Origin: Aeromonas veronii
GTDB lineage: Bacteria > Pseudomonadota > Gammaproteobacteria > Enterobacterales > Aeromonadaceae
Assembly (NCBI GenBank): GCA_041319085.1
Contig: CP101033.1
Span: 2,692,501 to 2,756,500 of the forward strand
Direction: 5' to 3'
Length of the DNA: 64,000 bases
Part shown: one piece after another, positions 37,097 through 47,684 of the stretch
Layout: the number at the start of each line of letters is the position of its first letter
How positions within the stretch are numbered: the first letter of the stretch is position 1
Notes under the pieces: generated by a model
The model's input: only the letters and a program-made list of their open reading frames with translations
Told to the model about the DNA's origin: nothing
Database searches by the model: none
Made by a program: the position numbers and the translations under genes

Positions 37097-37124
37097 GGGT
37101 CGATTAGCGAAGCGTAATCGGCCG
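37097..37124. repeat. Small palindromic (REP-like) sequence
   Basis: GTCGATTA and TAATCGGC form an 8-bp stem (one G-U) around GCGAAGCG. This kind of short palindrome recurs between genes in many genomes; only one copy is seen here. Confidence 0.4.
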
Positions 37125-37137
37125 ACAGCAAGAAGAA

Positions 37138-37170
37138 GGGGCCGGTATCAAAAATACCGGCCCCTTTGGT
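37138..37170. terminator. Terminator between btuD/ISL3 and aroH
   Basis: GGGGCCGGTAT pairs with ATACCGGCCCC over a 5-nt loop, followed on the + strand by TTTGGTTTTATT. It serves the rightward genes best and can also end the leftward aroH transcript. Confidence 0.82.
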
Positions 37171-37183
37171 TTTATTCGCAGTT

Positions 37184-37688
37184 CAAGCCTGTTTGCTCAG
37201 GCGCACCCGCGCCGCCTCGGCCAGCATCGCCAGCAGGATTTCGGTGTCGCTCCACGACAGGCAGGCATCTGTGATGCTCTGGCCGAAGGGTGATGACGCA
37301 GCCGTTACCGCAGGTTTGCTTTGTTCAACCGTACCCAGGCGGCCTCTGCCAGCATGGCCAACAGGGTTTCGGTGTCGCTCCACGACAGGCAGGCATCTGT
37401 GATGCTCTGGCCGAAGGGTGATGACGCAGCCGTTACCGCAGGTTTGCTTTGTTCAACCGTACCCGGGCGGCCTCTGCCAGCATGGCCAACAGGGTTTCGG
37501 TGTCGCTCCACGACAGGCAGGCATCTGTGATGCTCTGGCCGAAGGGTGATGACGCAGCCGTTACCGCAGGTTTGCTTTGTTCAACCGTACCCGGGCGGCC
37601 TCTGCCAGCATGGCCAACAGGGTTTCGGTGTCGCTCCATGAGAGGCAGGCATCGGTGATGCTCTGGCCAAAGGTGGCGGCGCAGCCGT
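37184..37688 (-). repeat. 128-bp tandem array at the 3' end of aroH
   Basis: Units begin at 37305, 37433 and 37561 with exact 128-bp spacing; a fourth, partly diverged unit occupies 37184-37304. Units at 37305 and 37433 differ at a single base (A/G at 37337 versus 37465). The unit at 37561 matches them over its first half (about 75 bp), then follows the native aroH sequence. Each unit encodes the last 35-40 codons of a DAHP synthase ending VRLNKANLR. The outermost ends VRLSKQA before the terminator and is probably the original gene end. As 128 is not a multiple of three, extra copies are not in frame with aroH. Confidence 0.93.
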
Positions 37689-38628
37689 TCTCCACATCCT
37701 GACGCCCTTCCACCAGGAAGCTTTCAGCCATGATGCCGGCGATGCCGGTACGACCGCGGCGCAGCTGATCGCAGATATCTTGCGCCACCAGCAGCTGACG
37801 GCGGTGATCCTTCATACTGTTGCCGTGGCTGAAATCGACCACCAGACGCTCCGGCAGGCCCACATCGGCCAGCGCTTCACACGCTTCATCGACACTGGCG
37901 GTGTCGTAGTTGGGCCTGTGGCCACCACGCAGGATCACATGACCAAAGGGGTTACCGGCGGTGCGGTAGATGGTCATCTTGCCGTCCTTGTCCGGCGAAT
38001 AGAAGATGTGGCTGTGACGGGCGGCGCGCACCGCATCGATGGCGATGCGGGTATTGCCGTCGGTGCCGTTCTTGAAGCCGACCGGGCAGGAGAGGGCCGA
38101 AGCCATCTCGCGGTGTACCTGGGATTCGGTGGTACGTGCGCCGATGGCGCCCCAGGTGATGAGGTCGGCAATATACTGGCCGGTCACCATATCGAGGAAC
38201 TCGGTGGCGGTGGGCATGCCGATCTCGTTGATGTCGACCAGCAGTTTGCGCGCCAGTTTCAGCCCTTCGTTGACATCAAAACTGCCATCGAGGCGCGGAT
38301 CGTTGATGAGCCCTTTCCAGCCGACGATGGTGCGCGGCTTCTCGAAGTAGGTGCGCATCACGATGCAGAGGCTATCTTTATACTGCTCGCGCAGGGCGTT
38401 GAGGCGCTGGGCATACTCGCGAGCAGCAGCGGGATCATGGATGGAGCAGGGGCCGACGATGACCAGCAGGCGCTGATCGTCTCCGGCCAGAATGGCTTCC
38501 ACTTCGCGACGGGCATCCAGCAGATTCTGGGCAATGGTATCGGTGATCGGAAACGCGTGTGCAAGCTCGCTCGGAGTGATCAGTGACTCTAGGCGACGGG
38601 TGCGCAATTCATCTGTGTGAATGGACAT
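37561..38628 (-). CDS. aroH: 3-deoxy-7-phosphoheptulonate synthase (AroH type)
   Basis: A 355-residue class I DAHP synthase, first enzyme of the shikimate pathway, joining phosphoenolpyruvate and erythrose 4-phosphate. The opening HTDELRTRRLESLITPSELA and the body IGARTTESQVHREMASALSC, VGFKNGTDGNTRIAIDA and MAESFLVEGRQ match the Trp-sensitive AroH group better than AroF or AroG. GPCSIHD is the PEP site. ATG 38628 is preferred to 38637. The C-terminal 25-30 residues belong to the tandem repeat and seem to have replaced the original end. No clear TrpR operator was seen upstream. Confidence 0.92.
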   Translation of the reverse strand: MSIHTDELRTRRLESLITPSELAHAFPITDTIAQNLLDARREVEAILAGDDQRLLVIVGPCSIHDPAAAREYAQRLNALREQYKDSLCIVMRTYFEKPRTIVGWKGLINDPRLDGSFDVNEGLKLARKLLVDINEIGMPTATEFLDMVTGQYIADLITWGAIGARTTESQVHREMASALSCPVGFKNGTDGNTRIAIDAVRAARHSHIFYSPDKDGKMTIYRTAGNPFGHVILRGGHRPNYDTASVDEACEALADVGLPERLVVDFSHGNSMKDHRRQLLVAQDICDQLRRGRTGIAGIMAESFLVEGRQDVENGCAATFGQSITDACLSWSDTETLLAMLAEAARVRLNKANLR

Positions 38629-38795
38629 ACAACTCAATTCTCGAATGGGTGGTGTGGGTCGTCATGTGACGGGCCCTGACAAATGAAGTGCCGAAAAGGC
38701 AGAGGGATAAAATAAAGCAAAACACCCTTGATGGAAACCATTGCTGGCTCTGTTAGGATATGAACCCAAAAGCCATTTAAAATGAGGTAGTTATC

Positions 38796-39176
38796 GTGGC
38801 AAAGCCAGGGGCAACCGGGATCACCCGCATCATCAACGCAACCGGTTACAGCATGAAGGGGCTCAAATCAGCCTGGATCAACGAGGCGGCCTTTCGGCAG
38901 GAGCTGATCCTGATCCTGTTGTTGATGCCGCTGGCCTTCTGGCTGGGGGATTCACTCAACCAGATCCTGCTGCTGGTCGTCATCAGCTGGCTGGTGGTGA
39001 TCGTCGAGATCCTCAACTCTGCCATCGAAGCGGTGGTTGACAGGGTGGGCTCCGAGCATCATGAGCTCTCCGGCCGCGCCAAAGATTTGGGCTCTGCCGC
39101 TGTCTTTATCGCGCTGGCCCTCAATGCGCTGGTGTGGGGGGCGCTGGTGGGGCGCAATCTACTCGGTTGGTGGTAA
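38796..39176 (+). CDS. dgkA: Diacylglycerol kinase (prokaryotic type)
   Basis: A 126-residue inner-membrane enzyme that phosphorylates diacylglycerol left over from membrane-derived oligosaccharide synthesis. Three transmembrane helices; NEAAFRQELIL and the signature EILNSAIEAVVDRVGSEHHE with catalytic glutamate and ATP-binding residues are present. It starts with GTG at 38796 behind GAGGTAG. The dgkA gene is followed 18 bp later by the short IS605-derived element. Confidence 0.95.
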   Translation: MAKPGATGITRIINATGYSMKGLKSAWINEAAFRQELILILLLMPLAFWLGDSLNQILLLVVISWLVVIVEILNSAIEAVVDRVGSEHHELSGRAKDLGSAAVFIALALNALVWGALVGRNLLGWW

Positions 39177-39194
39177 GCCCACAACCTTGGTCTG

Positions 39195-39323
39195 GTGACT
39201 GCTCCCGGACGTGCGGCAAGCGGGACTATCGACACACTGAAGACATAGGTGGGGCTCACAAAAGCATCAGATTAGCTCCCCTTAACTCTCCGCCCGATTG
39301 GGCGAGGGTTTACGGGGCATCGG
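39195..39323 (-). mobile_element. Short deletion derivative (MITE) of the IS605-type element
   Basis: GTGACTGCTCCC at 39195-39206 matches the right tip of the tnpB element at 10111-10122. It is joined directly to a 115-bp segment (39207-39321) that matches that element's left end (11384-11497) at nearly nine of ten positions, including AGCATCAGATTAGCTCCCCT-like sequence (one base differs) and the GCCCGATTGGGC hairpin. All of tnpB is missing. It carries both ends and could be moved in trans. Confidence 0.85.
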
Positions 39324-39326
39324 CTT

Positions 39327-39359
39327 AAAAAAAAATCCCCATGCAAGGCATGGGGATTT
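39327..39359 (-). terminator. Terminator after yebC
   Basis: AAATCCCCATGC pairs with GCATGGGGATTT; a run of nine A at the left is the T tract for leftward transcription. Confidence 0.92.
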
Positions 39360-39397
39360 CCGTATATAGCGAGCGGCCGCAGCGCATGACTCAGCGA

Positions 39398-40138
39398 TCA
39401 GAGAGTCGCAGCAACTTCATCGGAGATGGAGCCGTTGTGATACACCTCTTGCACGTCGTCCAGATCTTCCAGCATGTCGATCAGACGCATCAGCTTGGGT
39501 GCAGTTTCAGCATCCAGCTCGGCTTCGGTGGAAGGGATCATGGTCACTTCAGCGCTCTGGGCCTTGAAGCCGGCAGCTTCCAGACCGTCCAGCACGGTAC
39601 CGAAGTCGTTCGGGGTGGTGTAAACCTCGATGGTGCCATCCTCTTCGGTGACCACGTCATCGGCGCCCGCTTCCAGCGCGGCATCCATCAGGGCATCTTC
39701 GTCTACGCCCACGAAAGTCAGCAGACCTTTCTTGCTGAACAGATAGGCAACGGAGCCATCGGTACCCAGGTTGCCACCGCACTTGCTGAAGGCGTGGCGC
39801 ACTTCGGCTACGGTACGGTTACGGTTATCGGTCAGGCACTCTACCATCACGGCAGAGCCAGCCGGGCCGTAACCTTCGTATACGATGGTCTCGAGCTGTT
39901 CGCCATCGCCACCACCGGCGCCACGCTGGATAGCACGGTTGATGGTGTCGCGAGTCATGTTGTTGGTCAGGGCGGCAGTCACCGCAGCACGCAGACGCGG
40001 GTTGTTGGCCGGATCGGCATCACCCAGACGCGCGGAGGTAGTGATTTCGCGGATCAGTTTGGTGAAGATCTTGCCACGCTTGGCGTCCTGAGCGGCCTTG
40101 CGGTGTTTGATGTTGGCCCATTTACTGTGACCTGCCAT
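39398..40138 (-). CDS. yebC: YebC/PmpR family regulator
   Basis: A 246-residue TACO1-family protein. The N-terminal [20 protein letters not shown] and FTKLIREI are invariant; [23 protein letters not shown] sequence and the acidic central domain follow. Members act as transcription factors or as helpers of translation through polyproline stretches, depending on the species. It is downstream of aspS, as usual, but the ruvC-ruvAB genes that often follow are replaced by the MITE and dgkA. Confidence 0.93.
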   Translation of the reverse strand: MAGHSKWANIKHRKAAQDAKRGKIFTKLIREITTSARLGDADPANNPRLRAAVTAALTNNMTRDTINRAIQRGAGGGDGEQLETIVYEGYGPAGSAVMVECLTDNRNRTVAEVRHAFSKCGGNLGTDGSVAYLFSKKGLLTFVGVDEDALMDAALEAGADDVVTEEDGTIEVYTTPNDFGTVLDGLEAAGFKAQSAEVTMIPSTEAELDAETAPKLMRLIDMLEDLDDVQEVYHNGSISDEVAATL

Positions 40139-40240
40139 AGAGACTCTCCGTTATTTTTTAAATGTCAGTAACACTGATCATGACTAACCCAAGGGAAACA
40201 CAGAGGCCGCACGGCGGCGGCCTCCGGGGCCGGTATCGGC

Positions 40241-42007
40241 TTACTCGTCGCCCTTGACGGTGGTTGCAATCGCCAGCTCACCCAGTTGGGCGGCGTTGGC
40301 AAGGCTGGGGGCATCTGTCATCAGACAGGCGGCTGCGGTCGTTTTCGGGAAGGCGATGACGTCCCGAATGTTTTCGGTGCCGGTCAGCAGCATGCTGAGA
40401 CGGTCCAGACCGAAGGCCAGACCGGCGTGCGGCGGGGTACCGTACTTCAGGGCATCCAGCAGGAAGCCGAATTTCAGGCGCTGCTCGGCCGGGGTGATAC
40501 CCAGGATATCGAACACGGTGGATTGCATCTCGCTGTTGTGGATACGGACAGAGCCGCCACCCACTTCGTAGCCGTTGATCACCATGTCGTAGGCGTTGGC
40601 GTAAGCACCCACAGGGTTGGCTTTCAGCTCGGCCGGGCTCATGTTGCTCGGCGCGGTGAACGGGTGGTGCATGGCGGCCAGACCACCTTCACCATCTTCC
40701 TCGAACATCGGGAAGTCGATGACCCACAGCGGTTTCCAGCTGTTCTCCAGCAGGCCCAGATCGCGACCCACTTTCAGACGCAGGGCGCCCATGGCATCGC
40801 AGACCACTTTCTTGCTGTCAGCGCCAAAGAAGATGATGTCGCCGTCGGCAGCGCCGGTACGAGCCAGGATCTCGCGCACGATGGCGTCAGAGAGGAACTT
40901 GGCAACCGGAGACTGCACACCTTCGATACCATTGGCGGCTTGGTTGACCTTCATCCAGGCCAAGCCCTTGGCACCGTAGATGCCGACAAACTTGGTGTAT
41001 TCGTCGATCTGCTTGCGAGAGAGCTCGGCACCACCCGGGACTTTCAGGGCAGCCACACGGCCTTTCGGATCGTTGGCAGGGCCCGCGAACACGGCGAACT
41101 CGACCGCAGTCAAGAGGTCTGCCACATCGACCAGCTCCATTGGCAGACGCAGGTCCGGCTTGTCGGAGCCGTAGCGACGCATGGCTTCGTCGAAGGTCAT
41201 GATCGGGAAGTCGCCCAGATCCACGTTCAAGATGTGCAGCCACAGTTTGCGGATCATCTCTTCCATCACTTCACGCACCTGCGGCGCGGTCATGAAGGAG
41301 GTCTCCACGTCGATCTGGGTGAATTCCGGCTGGCGGTCGGCACGCAGGTCTTCGTCACGGAAGCACTTGACGATCTGGTAGTAGCGATCGAAGCCGGACA
41401 TCATCAGCAGCTGCTTGAACAGCTGGGGAGATTGCGGCAGAGCGTAGAACTTGCCCTTGTGCACACGGCTCGGCACCAGATAGTCACGGGCACCTTCCGG
41501 GGTGGCCTTGGTCAGCATCGGGGTCTCGATATCGAGGAAACCGTGCTCGTCCATGAAGCGGCGTACGAAGGCGCTGGCCTTGGCACGGGTCTTCAGGTAC
41601 TTGGCCATCTCGGGGCGACGCAGATCCAGGTAGCGATACTTGAGGCTGATCTCTTCGCTGTTGACCTGATTGAAGTCCAGCGGCAGCGGCTCGGCACGGT
41701 TGATGATGTTGAGTTCGTGGGCGAACACTTCGATGGCGCCAGTGGCCATGTCGCTGTTGCGCTGGGAGTCCGGACGGGTACGCACCACACCGGTCACCTG
41801 GATGCAGAACTCGCCGCGCAGCTCGGAGGCCAGCGCGAACGCGTCCGGCTTGTCCGGATCGAAGAACACCTGAACGATCCCTTCCCGGTCGCGCATATCG
41901 ATAAAGATCAGACCGCCGAGATCACGGCGACGATGGACCCAACCGCACAATGTAATGGTCTGCCCTGCATGGGCCTCATTGACCTGTCCGCAATAGATAG
42001 AGCGCAT
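40241..42007 (-). CDS. aspS: Aspartyl-tRNA synthetase
   Basis: A 588-residue class IIb synthetase. The OB-fold anticodon-binding domain is at the N-terminus ([20 protein letters not shown]). Class II motif 2 appears as [18 protein letters not shown] and motif 3 as [15 protein letters not shown]. The large bacterial insertion domain lies between motifs 2 and 3. The ATG at 42007 gives MRSIYCG, the standard start; the upstream open frame is not used. It follows the zinc-ribbon gene by 32 bp. Confidence 0.97.
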   Translation of the reverse strand: MRSIYCGQVNEAHAGQTITLCGWVHRRRDLGGLIFIDMRDREGIVQVFFDPDKPDAFALASELRGEFCIQVTGVVRTRPDSQRNSDMATGAIEVFAHELNIINRAEPLPLDFNQVNSEEISLKYRYLDLRRPEMAKYLKTRAKASAFVRRFMDEHGFLDIETPMLTKATPEGARDYLVPSRVHKGKFYALPQSPQLFKQLLMMSGFDRYYQIVKCFRDEDLRADRQPEFTQIDVETSFMTAPQVREVMEEMIRKLWLHILNVDLGDFPIMTFDEAMRRYGSDKPDLRLPMELVDVADLLTAVEFAVFAGPANDPKGRVAALKVPGGAELSRKQIDEYTKFVGIYGAKGLAWMKVNQAANGIEGVQSPVAKFLSDAIVREILARTGAADGDIIFFGADSKKVVCDAMGALRLKVGRDLGLLENSWKPLWVIDFPMFEEDGEGGLAAMHHPFTAPSNMSPAELKANPVGAYANAYDMVINGYEVGGGSVRIHNSEMQSTVFDILGITPAEQRLKFGFLLDALKYGTPPHAGLAFGLDRLSMLLTGTENIRDVIAFPKTTAAACLMTDAPSLANAAQLGELAIATTVKGDE

Positions 42008-42039
42008 GGACTTCTTCCTTCGAAATTGTAGAGAGACGG

Positions 42040-42291
42040 TTAACCTTGGGCCGCCGGGCACGACTGGCAAGCACCGTCTGTCTCACAGCTGGCCAGATTC
42101 TTTTTCTTACCCGGTTTGAAATCAGTCTCGTACCATCCGGTTCCCTTGAGCCGGAAGCCTGCCGCCGATATCAGCTTGACCAGATTCGGCTTGCTACAGG
42201 CCGGACAGTCGGTCAGGGGGGCATCGGAAAGCTTTTGCAGTTTTGCCAATTCATGGCCACAGACGTCGCAACGATATTCGTAGATAGGCAT
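42040..42291 (-). CDS. FmdB family zinc ribbon protein
   Basis: An 83-residue protein beginning [20 protein letters not shown], the standard FmdB-type zinc ribbon, with a second CPAC pair and a [11 protein letters not shown] tail. Function unknown; it is regularly placed directly before aspS in this group and is probably co-transcribed. Confidence 0.88.
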   Translation of the reverse strand: MPIYEYRCDVCGHELAKLQKLSDAPLTDCPACSKPNLVKLISAAGFRLKGTGWYETDFKPGKKKNLASCETDGACQSCPAAQG

Positions 42292-42453
42292 GGGTCACAA
42301 GAAATTGAAAAACAAAAGGGCTGGCATTATAGAGGAAAACCCCCTTTTGGGTAAAATGGCCAGCAGCCTCCTTTCGCCAGTTTTTTGCACTCGATGGCAA
42401 AAAGCGGGCAAAAAATCGGCTCGAATGCACCCAGAGCGAAGAGAATAGCCACC

Positions 42454-43302
42454 ATGAGCCTCTATTTGGGCCTACCACAGTGGTCCCACCCCAGCTGGCC
42501 CGGCCAGCTACTGGGCCTTGGCGCCAAGCCTGCCGAACACCTCGCCCACTACGCCACTGTGTTCAATTCGGTGGAGGGCAACACCACCTTCTACGCCCTG
42601 CCAACGCCGGATACGGTGCAGCGCTGGGCCACTGCGGTGCCCGATCACTTTCGTTTCAACTTCAAGTTTCCGCAAACCATCAGCCACCAGAGCGATCTGG
42701 TGAGCGCCGACAAGCAAGTCACCGACTTTATCCGGCTGCTCGCCCCGCTACACGACAAGCTGGGGCTGCTCACCCTGCAACTACCTGCCCGTTTCGGCCC
42801 GGAAGGACTGGCCAGACTGGCGGCCTTTCTCGAGCGTCTGCCACGGGCGTTTCACTATGCCCTCGAAGTGCGTCACCCCGACTTCTTCGCCAAGGGGGAA
42901 GCCGAGCGAGCATTGAACCGGCTACTGATGGAACAAGGAGTGAACCGGGTGATGCTCGACAGTCGCCCGCTCTTCTCGGTGCCAGCAACTACGGCAACCC
43001 TTGTCGATGCCCAAGGCAAGAAGCCACGCCTGCCGGTCCATCTGCTGGCCACCGCCAGCTCCCCCATGGTGCGCTTTATCGGCCTGCCGGTTCCGGCGGC
43101 CAATCACCCCTTCCTGCCCAGCTGGCTCCCCCACTGGCGTCAGTGGCTCTCGGAGGGGAAAGATCTCTACCTCTATATACATACTGCCGACAACGCCCAG
43201 GCACCTGAGCTGGCCCGCCAGATAAGCCGCTTGCTGGAGCAGCAGATAGCCCCTTGGCCGGGGGAAAACGATCGCGCGCGTCAGGGAGTGCTGCGCTTTT
43301 AG
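42454..43302 (+). CDS. yecE: DUF72 family protein (YecE-like)
   Basis: A 282-residue TIM-barrel protein of the DUF72 family: YLGLPQWSHPSWPGQLL, VFNSVEGNTTFYALP and FRFNFKFPQTISH are characteristic, with ALEVRHPDFF later. No established reaction. As in E. coli it is adjacent to cmoA-cmoB. ATG 42454 begins the conserved region; divergent from the zinc-ribbon gene. Confidence 0.88.
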   Translation: MSLYLGLPQWSHPSWPGQLLGLGAKPAEHLAHYATVFNSVEGNTTFYALPTPDTVQRWATAVPDHFRFNFKFPQTISHQSDLVSADKQVTDFIRLLAPLHDKLGLLTLQLPARFGPEGLARLAAFLERLPRAFHYALEVRHPDFFAKGEAERALNRLLMEQGVNRVMLDSRPLFSVPATTATLVDAQGKKPRLPVHLLATASSPMVRFIGLPVPAANHPFLPSWLPHWRQWLSEGKDLYLYIHTADNAQAPELARQISRLLEQQIAPWPGENDRARQGVLRF

Positions 43303-45298
<1,996 letters not shown>

Positions 45299-45350
45299 CC
45301 GATGGCGCTTGTGGAAGTTACACTGACCCCATTCCAGGAAGCACAGTTAA

Positions 45351-46139
45351 ATGAATGACATGAAAAGCAAATTAAAAGGAATGACCCTGCTCTCCCTGCT
45401 TAGTCTCGGCGGGTGTGTCAGTATGGAAAAAGCGCCCCCGGTTCCGACCCTGACGCTGGCCGAGCTTCGCAACGAGATAAGTCTGAGCGAACAACGCCTG
45501 CAAACATCCATGGAACAGCAACAGAAACAGTATGTGCAGCAACAGCACCTGCTGGTTCAGCTCAACACAGATGTCACCAACATGAAAGAGTCCGTCAAGC
45601 AAGTAGACCACAAGCTCGCCACCCTTCCCGCCGAGCCGCCCAAGCCGATGGCCATCCCCATCGAGAAGTGCCCGACCCCCAATCAGGGTCACACCATCGA
45701 TGGCAAGCTGATGGTGGGTGAAGCCGAGTGGATCTGGGTTGATGCGGCCAACGACGCCTTCCAGGCGCGGGTCGATACCGGTGCGACCACCTCCTCCATC
45801 AGTGCGCAGGAGATCACCATTTTCGAGCGCAACGGCAAAAACTGGGTACGCTTCTTCCTGAGCCATCAGGAAGCGGACGACAAGATCCAGATCGAAGCGC
45901 CGCTGGTACGCCATGTGCGGGTGCGTCAGGCCTCTGCCGACGATCTTGACCGCCGTCCGGTAGTCCGTCTGGCCGTGCGCATTGGCGACATGACCGAGAA
46001 AGCCGAATTTACCCTGAAAGACCGTAGCGACATGACCTTCCCTGTGCTGCTGGGTCGCGAATTTTTGAAAGACATCGCCGTGGTCGATGTGGCCCGCGAG
46101 TATATCCAACCCAAACCCAAGCTCAAGGATGTGAAATAA
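45351..46139 (+). CDS. Retropepsin-like (putative ATP-dependent zinc protease family) lipoprotein
   Basis: A 262-residue protein with a lipoprotein signal (LLSLLSLGGC), a coiled-coil-like region rich in Gln (residues 45-90), and a C-terminal domain of the family once called ATP-dependent zinc protease. That domain has the aspartic protease-like motif ARVDTGATTSSISAQ near residue 142 and VLLGREFLKD later, as in retropepsins, so the old name is doubtful. It is the first gene of a tight three-gene operon (gaps of 3 bp). It probably acts on the periplasmic side of a membrane. No substrate is established. Confidence 0.82.
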   Translation: MNDMKSKLKGMTLLSLLSLGGCVSMEKAPPVPTLTLAELRNEISLSEQRLQTSMEQQQKQYVQQQHLLVQLNTDVTNMKESVKQVDHKLATLPAEPPKPMAIPIEKCPTPNQGHTIDGKLMVGEAEWIWVDAANDAFQARVDTGATTSSISAQEITIFERNGKNWVRFFLSHQEADDKIQIEAPLVRHVRVRQASADDLDRRPVVRLAVRIGDMTEKAEFTLKDRSDMTFPVLLGREFLKDIAVVDVAREYIQPKPKLKDVK

Positions 46140-46142
46140 TCC

Positions 46143-47681
46143 ATGGTTTCCCGTAAGCCGTTCTATTTGCTGGTGGCCCTGCTGTACATTGTCGGCCTGG
46201 GGATGACGATTTATCACCATATCGCGTTGGATGTGCCGCTGACGCCCGGTGAAAAGCGCCAGATCTGGTCCATCGAAGCCAAGCTGGAGTTCGAGGCCAC
46301 CGGTGAGCCGGTGATCGCCTCCCTGGCCATTCCGGGCACCCAGCCCGGTTTCACCCTGATGAACGAGAACGCCGCCAGCCCGGGTTACGGCCTCTCCTTT
46401 GTCGAGAAAGGTGGCGATGCCCGCGCCGAGTGGTCTATCCGCACCGCGTCTGGCCGTCAGGAGCTCTACTACCGCGTCGACATGATGGCGGATGCCCACG
46501 CCAAACCGGCCGCCAATCCGCAGCCGCCCGCCATCGAGAAGCAGATCGAGAGTGAACCTTACGCCACCGCGATGAAGCAGATCCTCGAGCGGGCGCAGGA
46601 GCGCTCCGCCGATGGCTACACCCTGACTCGCGAGATCATCAAGGAGATCGAGAAGCAGGAGCAGAACGCCGAGTTGCTGAAAAAGCACAAGACCCGCGCC
46701 AACTTGATCGCCGAGCTGCTCAACAATGCTGACGTGCCAACCCGTGTCGTTCACGCGCTGAGCCTGGAAGATGGTCGCCGTCGTCAGGAGCTGGTGGATT
46801 ACCTGCAGGTGTTCAACAGCCCGACCGACTACAAGCTGTTCAACCCGCAAACCGGTGAACAGGGTCGTCCGGCCAATCTGCTGCTGTGGGAATACAACTC
46901 CGGCGCGCTGCTAGAGGTGACCGGTGGTCACAACTCCCGTGTCAGCTTCTCGATGATCGAGCAGGAACAGCCGGTCAGCGTGGCACTGGCGCAGAAGTTT
47001 GAAAAATCGGAGATAATGAATTTCTCCATCCACAGCCTGCCGCTGGAAGAGCAGACTCTGTTCAAGGGCTTGCTGCTGATCCCGATCGGCGTGCTGATGG
47101 TGGTGTTCCTGCGGGTTCTGGTGGGGATCAAGACCTCCGGTACCTTCATGCCGGTGCTGATCGCGGTCGCCTTTATCCAGACCCAGCTGATCACCGGTCT
47201 GGTGGGCTTCTTGCTGATCGTCGGCACCGGTCTGGTGATCCGCTCCTATCTGTCGCGGCTCAACCTGCTGCTGGTCGCCCGAATATCGGCCATCATCATC
47301 ATGGTTATCTCGATGATCGGTATCTTCTCCGCGCTCGCCTTCAAGCTGGGGCTGACCGACGGTATGAAGATCACCTTCTTCCCGATGATCATCCTCTCCT
47401 GGACCATAGAGCGGATGTCCATCCTGTGGGAAGAAGAGGGCCCGAAAGAGGTGTTCCGCCAAGGTGGTGGCTCTCTGCTGGTGGCCGTCATCGCCTATCT
47501 GGCCATGGATAACGAACTGATCCGTCACCTCACCTTCAACTTCCTCGGCCTGCAGCTGGTGCTGATGGCGACCGTGCTGTTGATGGGTAACTACACCGGC
47601 TACAAGTTGAGCGAACTGAAACGCTTCAAGCCGCTGGTGGACGAGATGAAATCTGGCGTCACCCCGGGTAAGGACAAGTAA
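46143..47681 (+). CDS. Inactive transglutaminase-like membrane protein (UUP1/7TM family)
   Basis: A 512-residue membrane protein. One N-terminal helix (FYLLVALLYIVGLGMTIY) leads into a periplasmic region of about 280 residues with a transglutaminase-like fold in which no Cys-His-Asp triad is evident. Seven C-terminal helices follow, starting at LLLIPIGVLMVVFLRVLVGI. The domain pair is known from proteobacteria as an inactive transglutaminase with a 7TM region. The gap to both neighbours is 3 bp, so the three products are made together. Confidence 0.82.
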   Translation: MVSRKPFYLLVALLYIVGLGMTIYHHIALDVPLTPGEKRQIWSIEAKLEFEATGEPVIASLAIPGTQPGFTLMNENAASPGYGLSFVEKGGDARAEWSIRTASGRQELYYRVDMMADAHAKPAANPQPPAIEKQIESEPYATAMKQILERAQERSADGYTLTREIIKEIEKQEQNAELLKKHKTRANLIAELLNNADVPTRVVHALSLEDGRRRQELVDYLQVFNSPTDYKLFNPQTGEQGRPANLLLWEYNSGALLEVTGGHNSRVSFSMIEQEQPVSVALAQKFEKSEIMNFSIHSLPLEEQTLFKGLLLIPIGVLMVVFLRVLVGIKTSGTFMPVLIAVAFIQTQLITGLVGFLLIVGTGLVIRSYLSRLNLLLVARISAIIIMVISMIGIFSALAFKLGLTDGMKITFFPMIILSWTIERMSILWEEEGPKEVFRQGGGSLLVAVIAYLAMDNELIRHLTFNFLGLQLVLMATVLLMGNYTGYKLSELKRFKPLVDEMKSGVTPGKDK

Positions 47682-47684
47682 CCG

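Noticed and set aside
37184-37688. CRISPR array or integron attC cassettes at the aroH repeat
   Set aside because: The 128-bp repeats are contiguous, encode a gene end and have no spacers; no integrase or cas gene is nearby.
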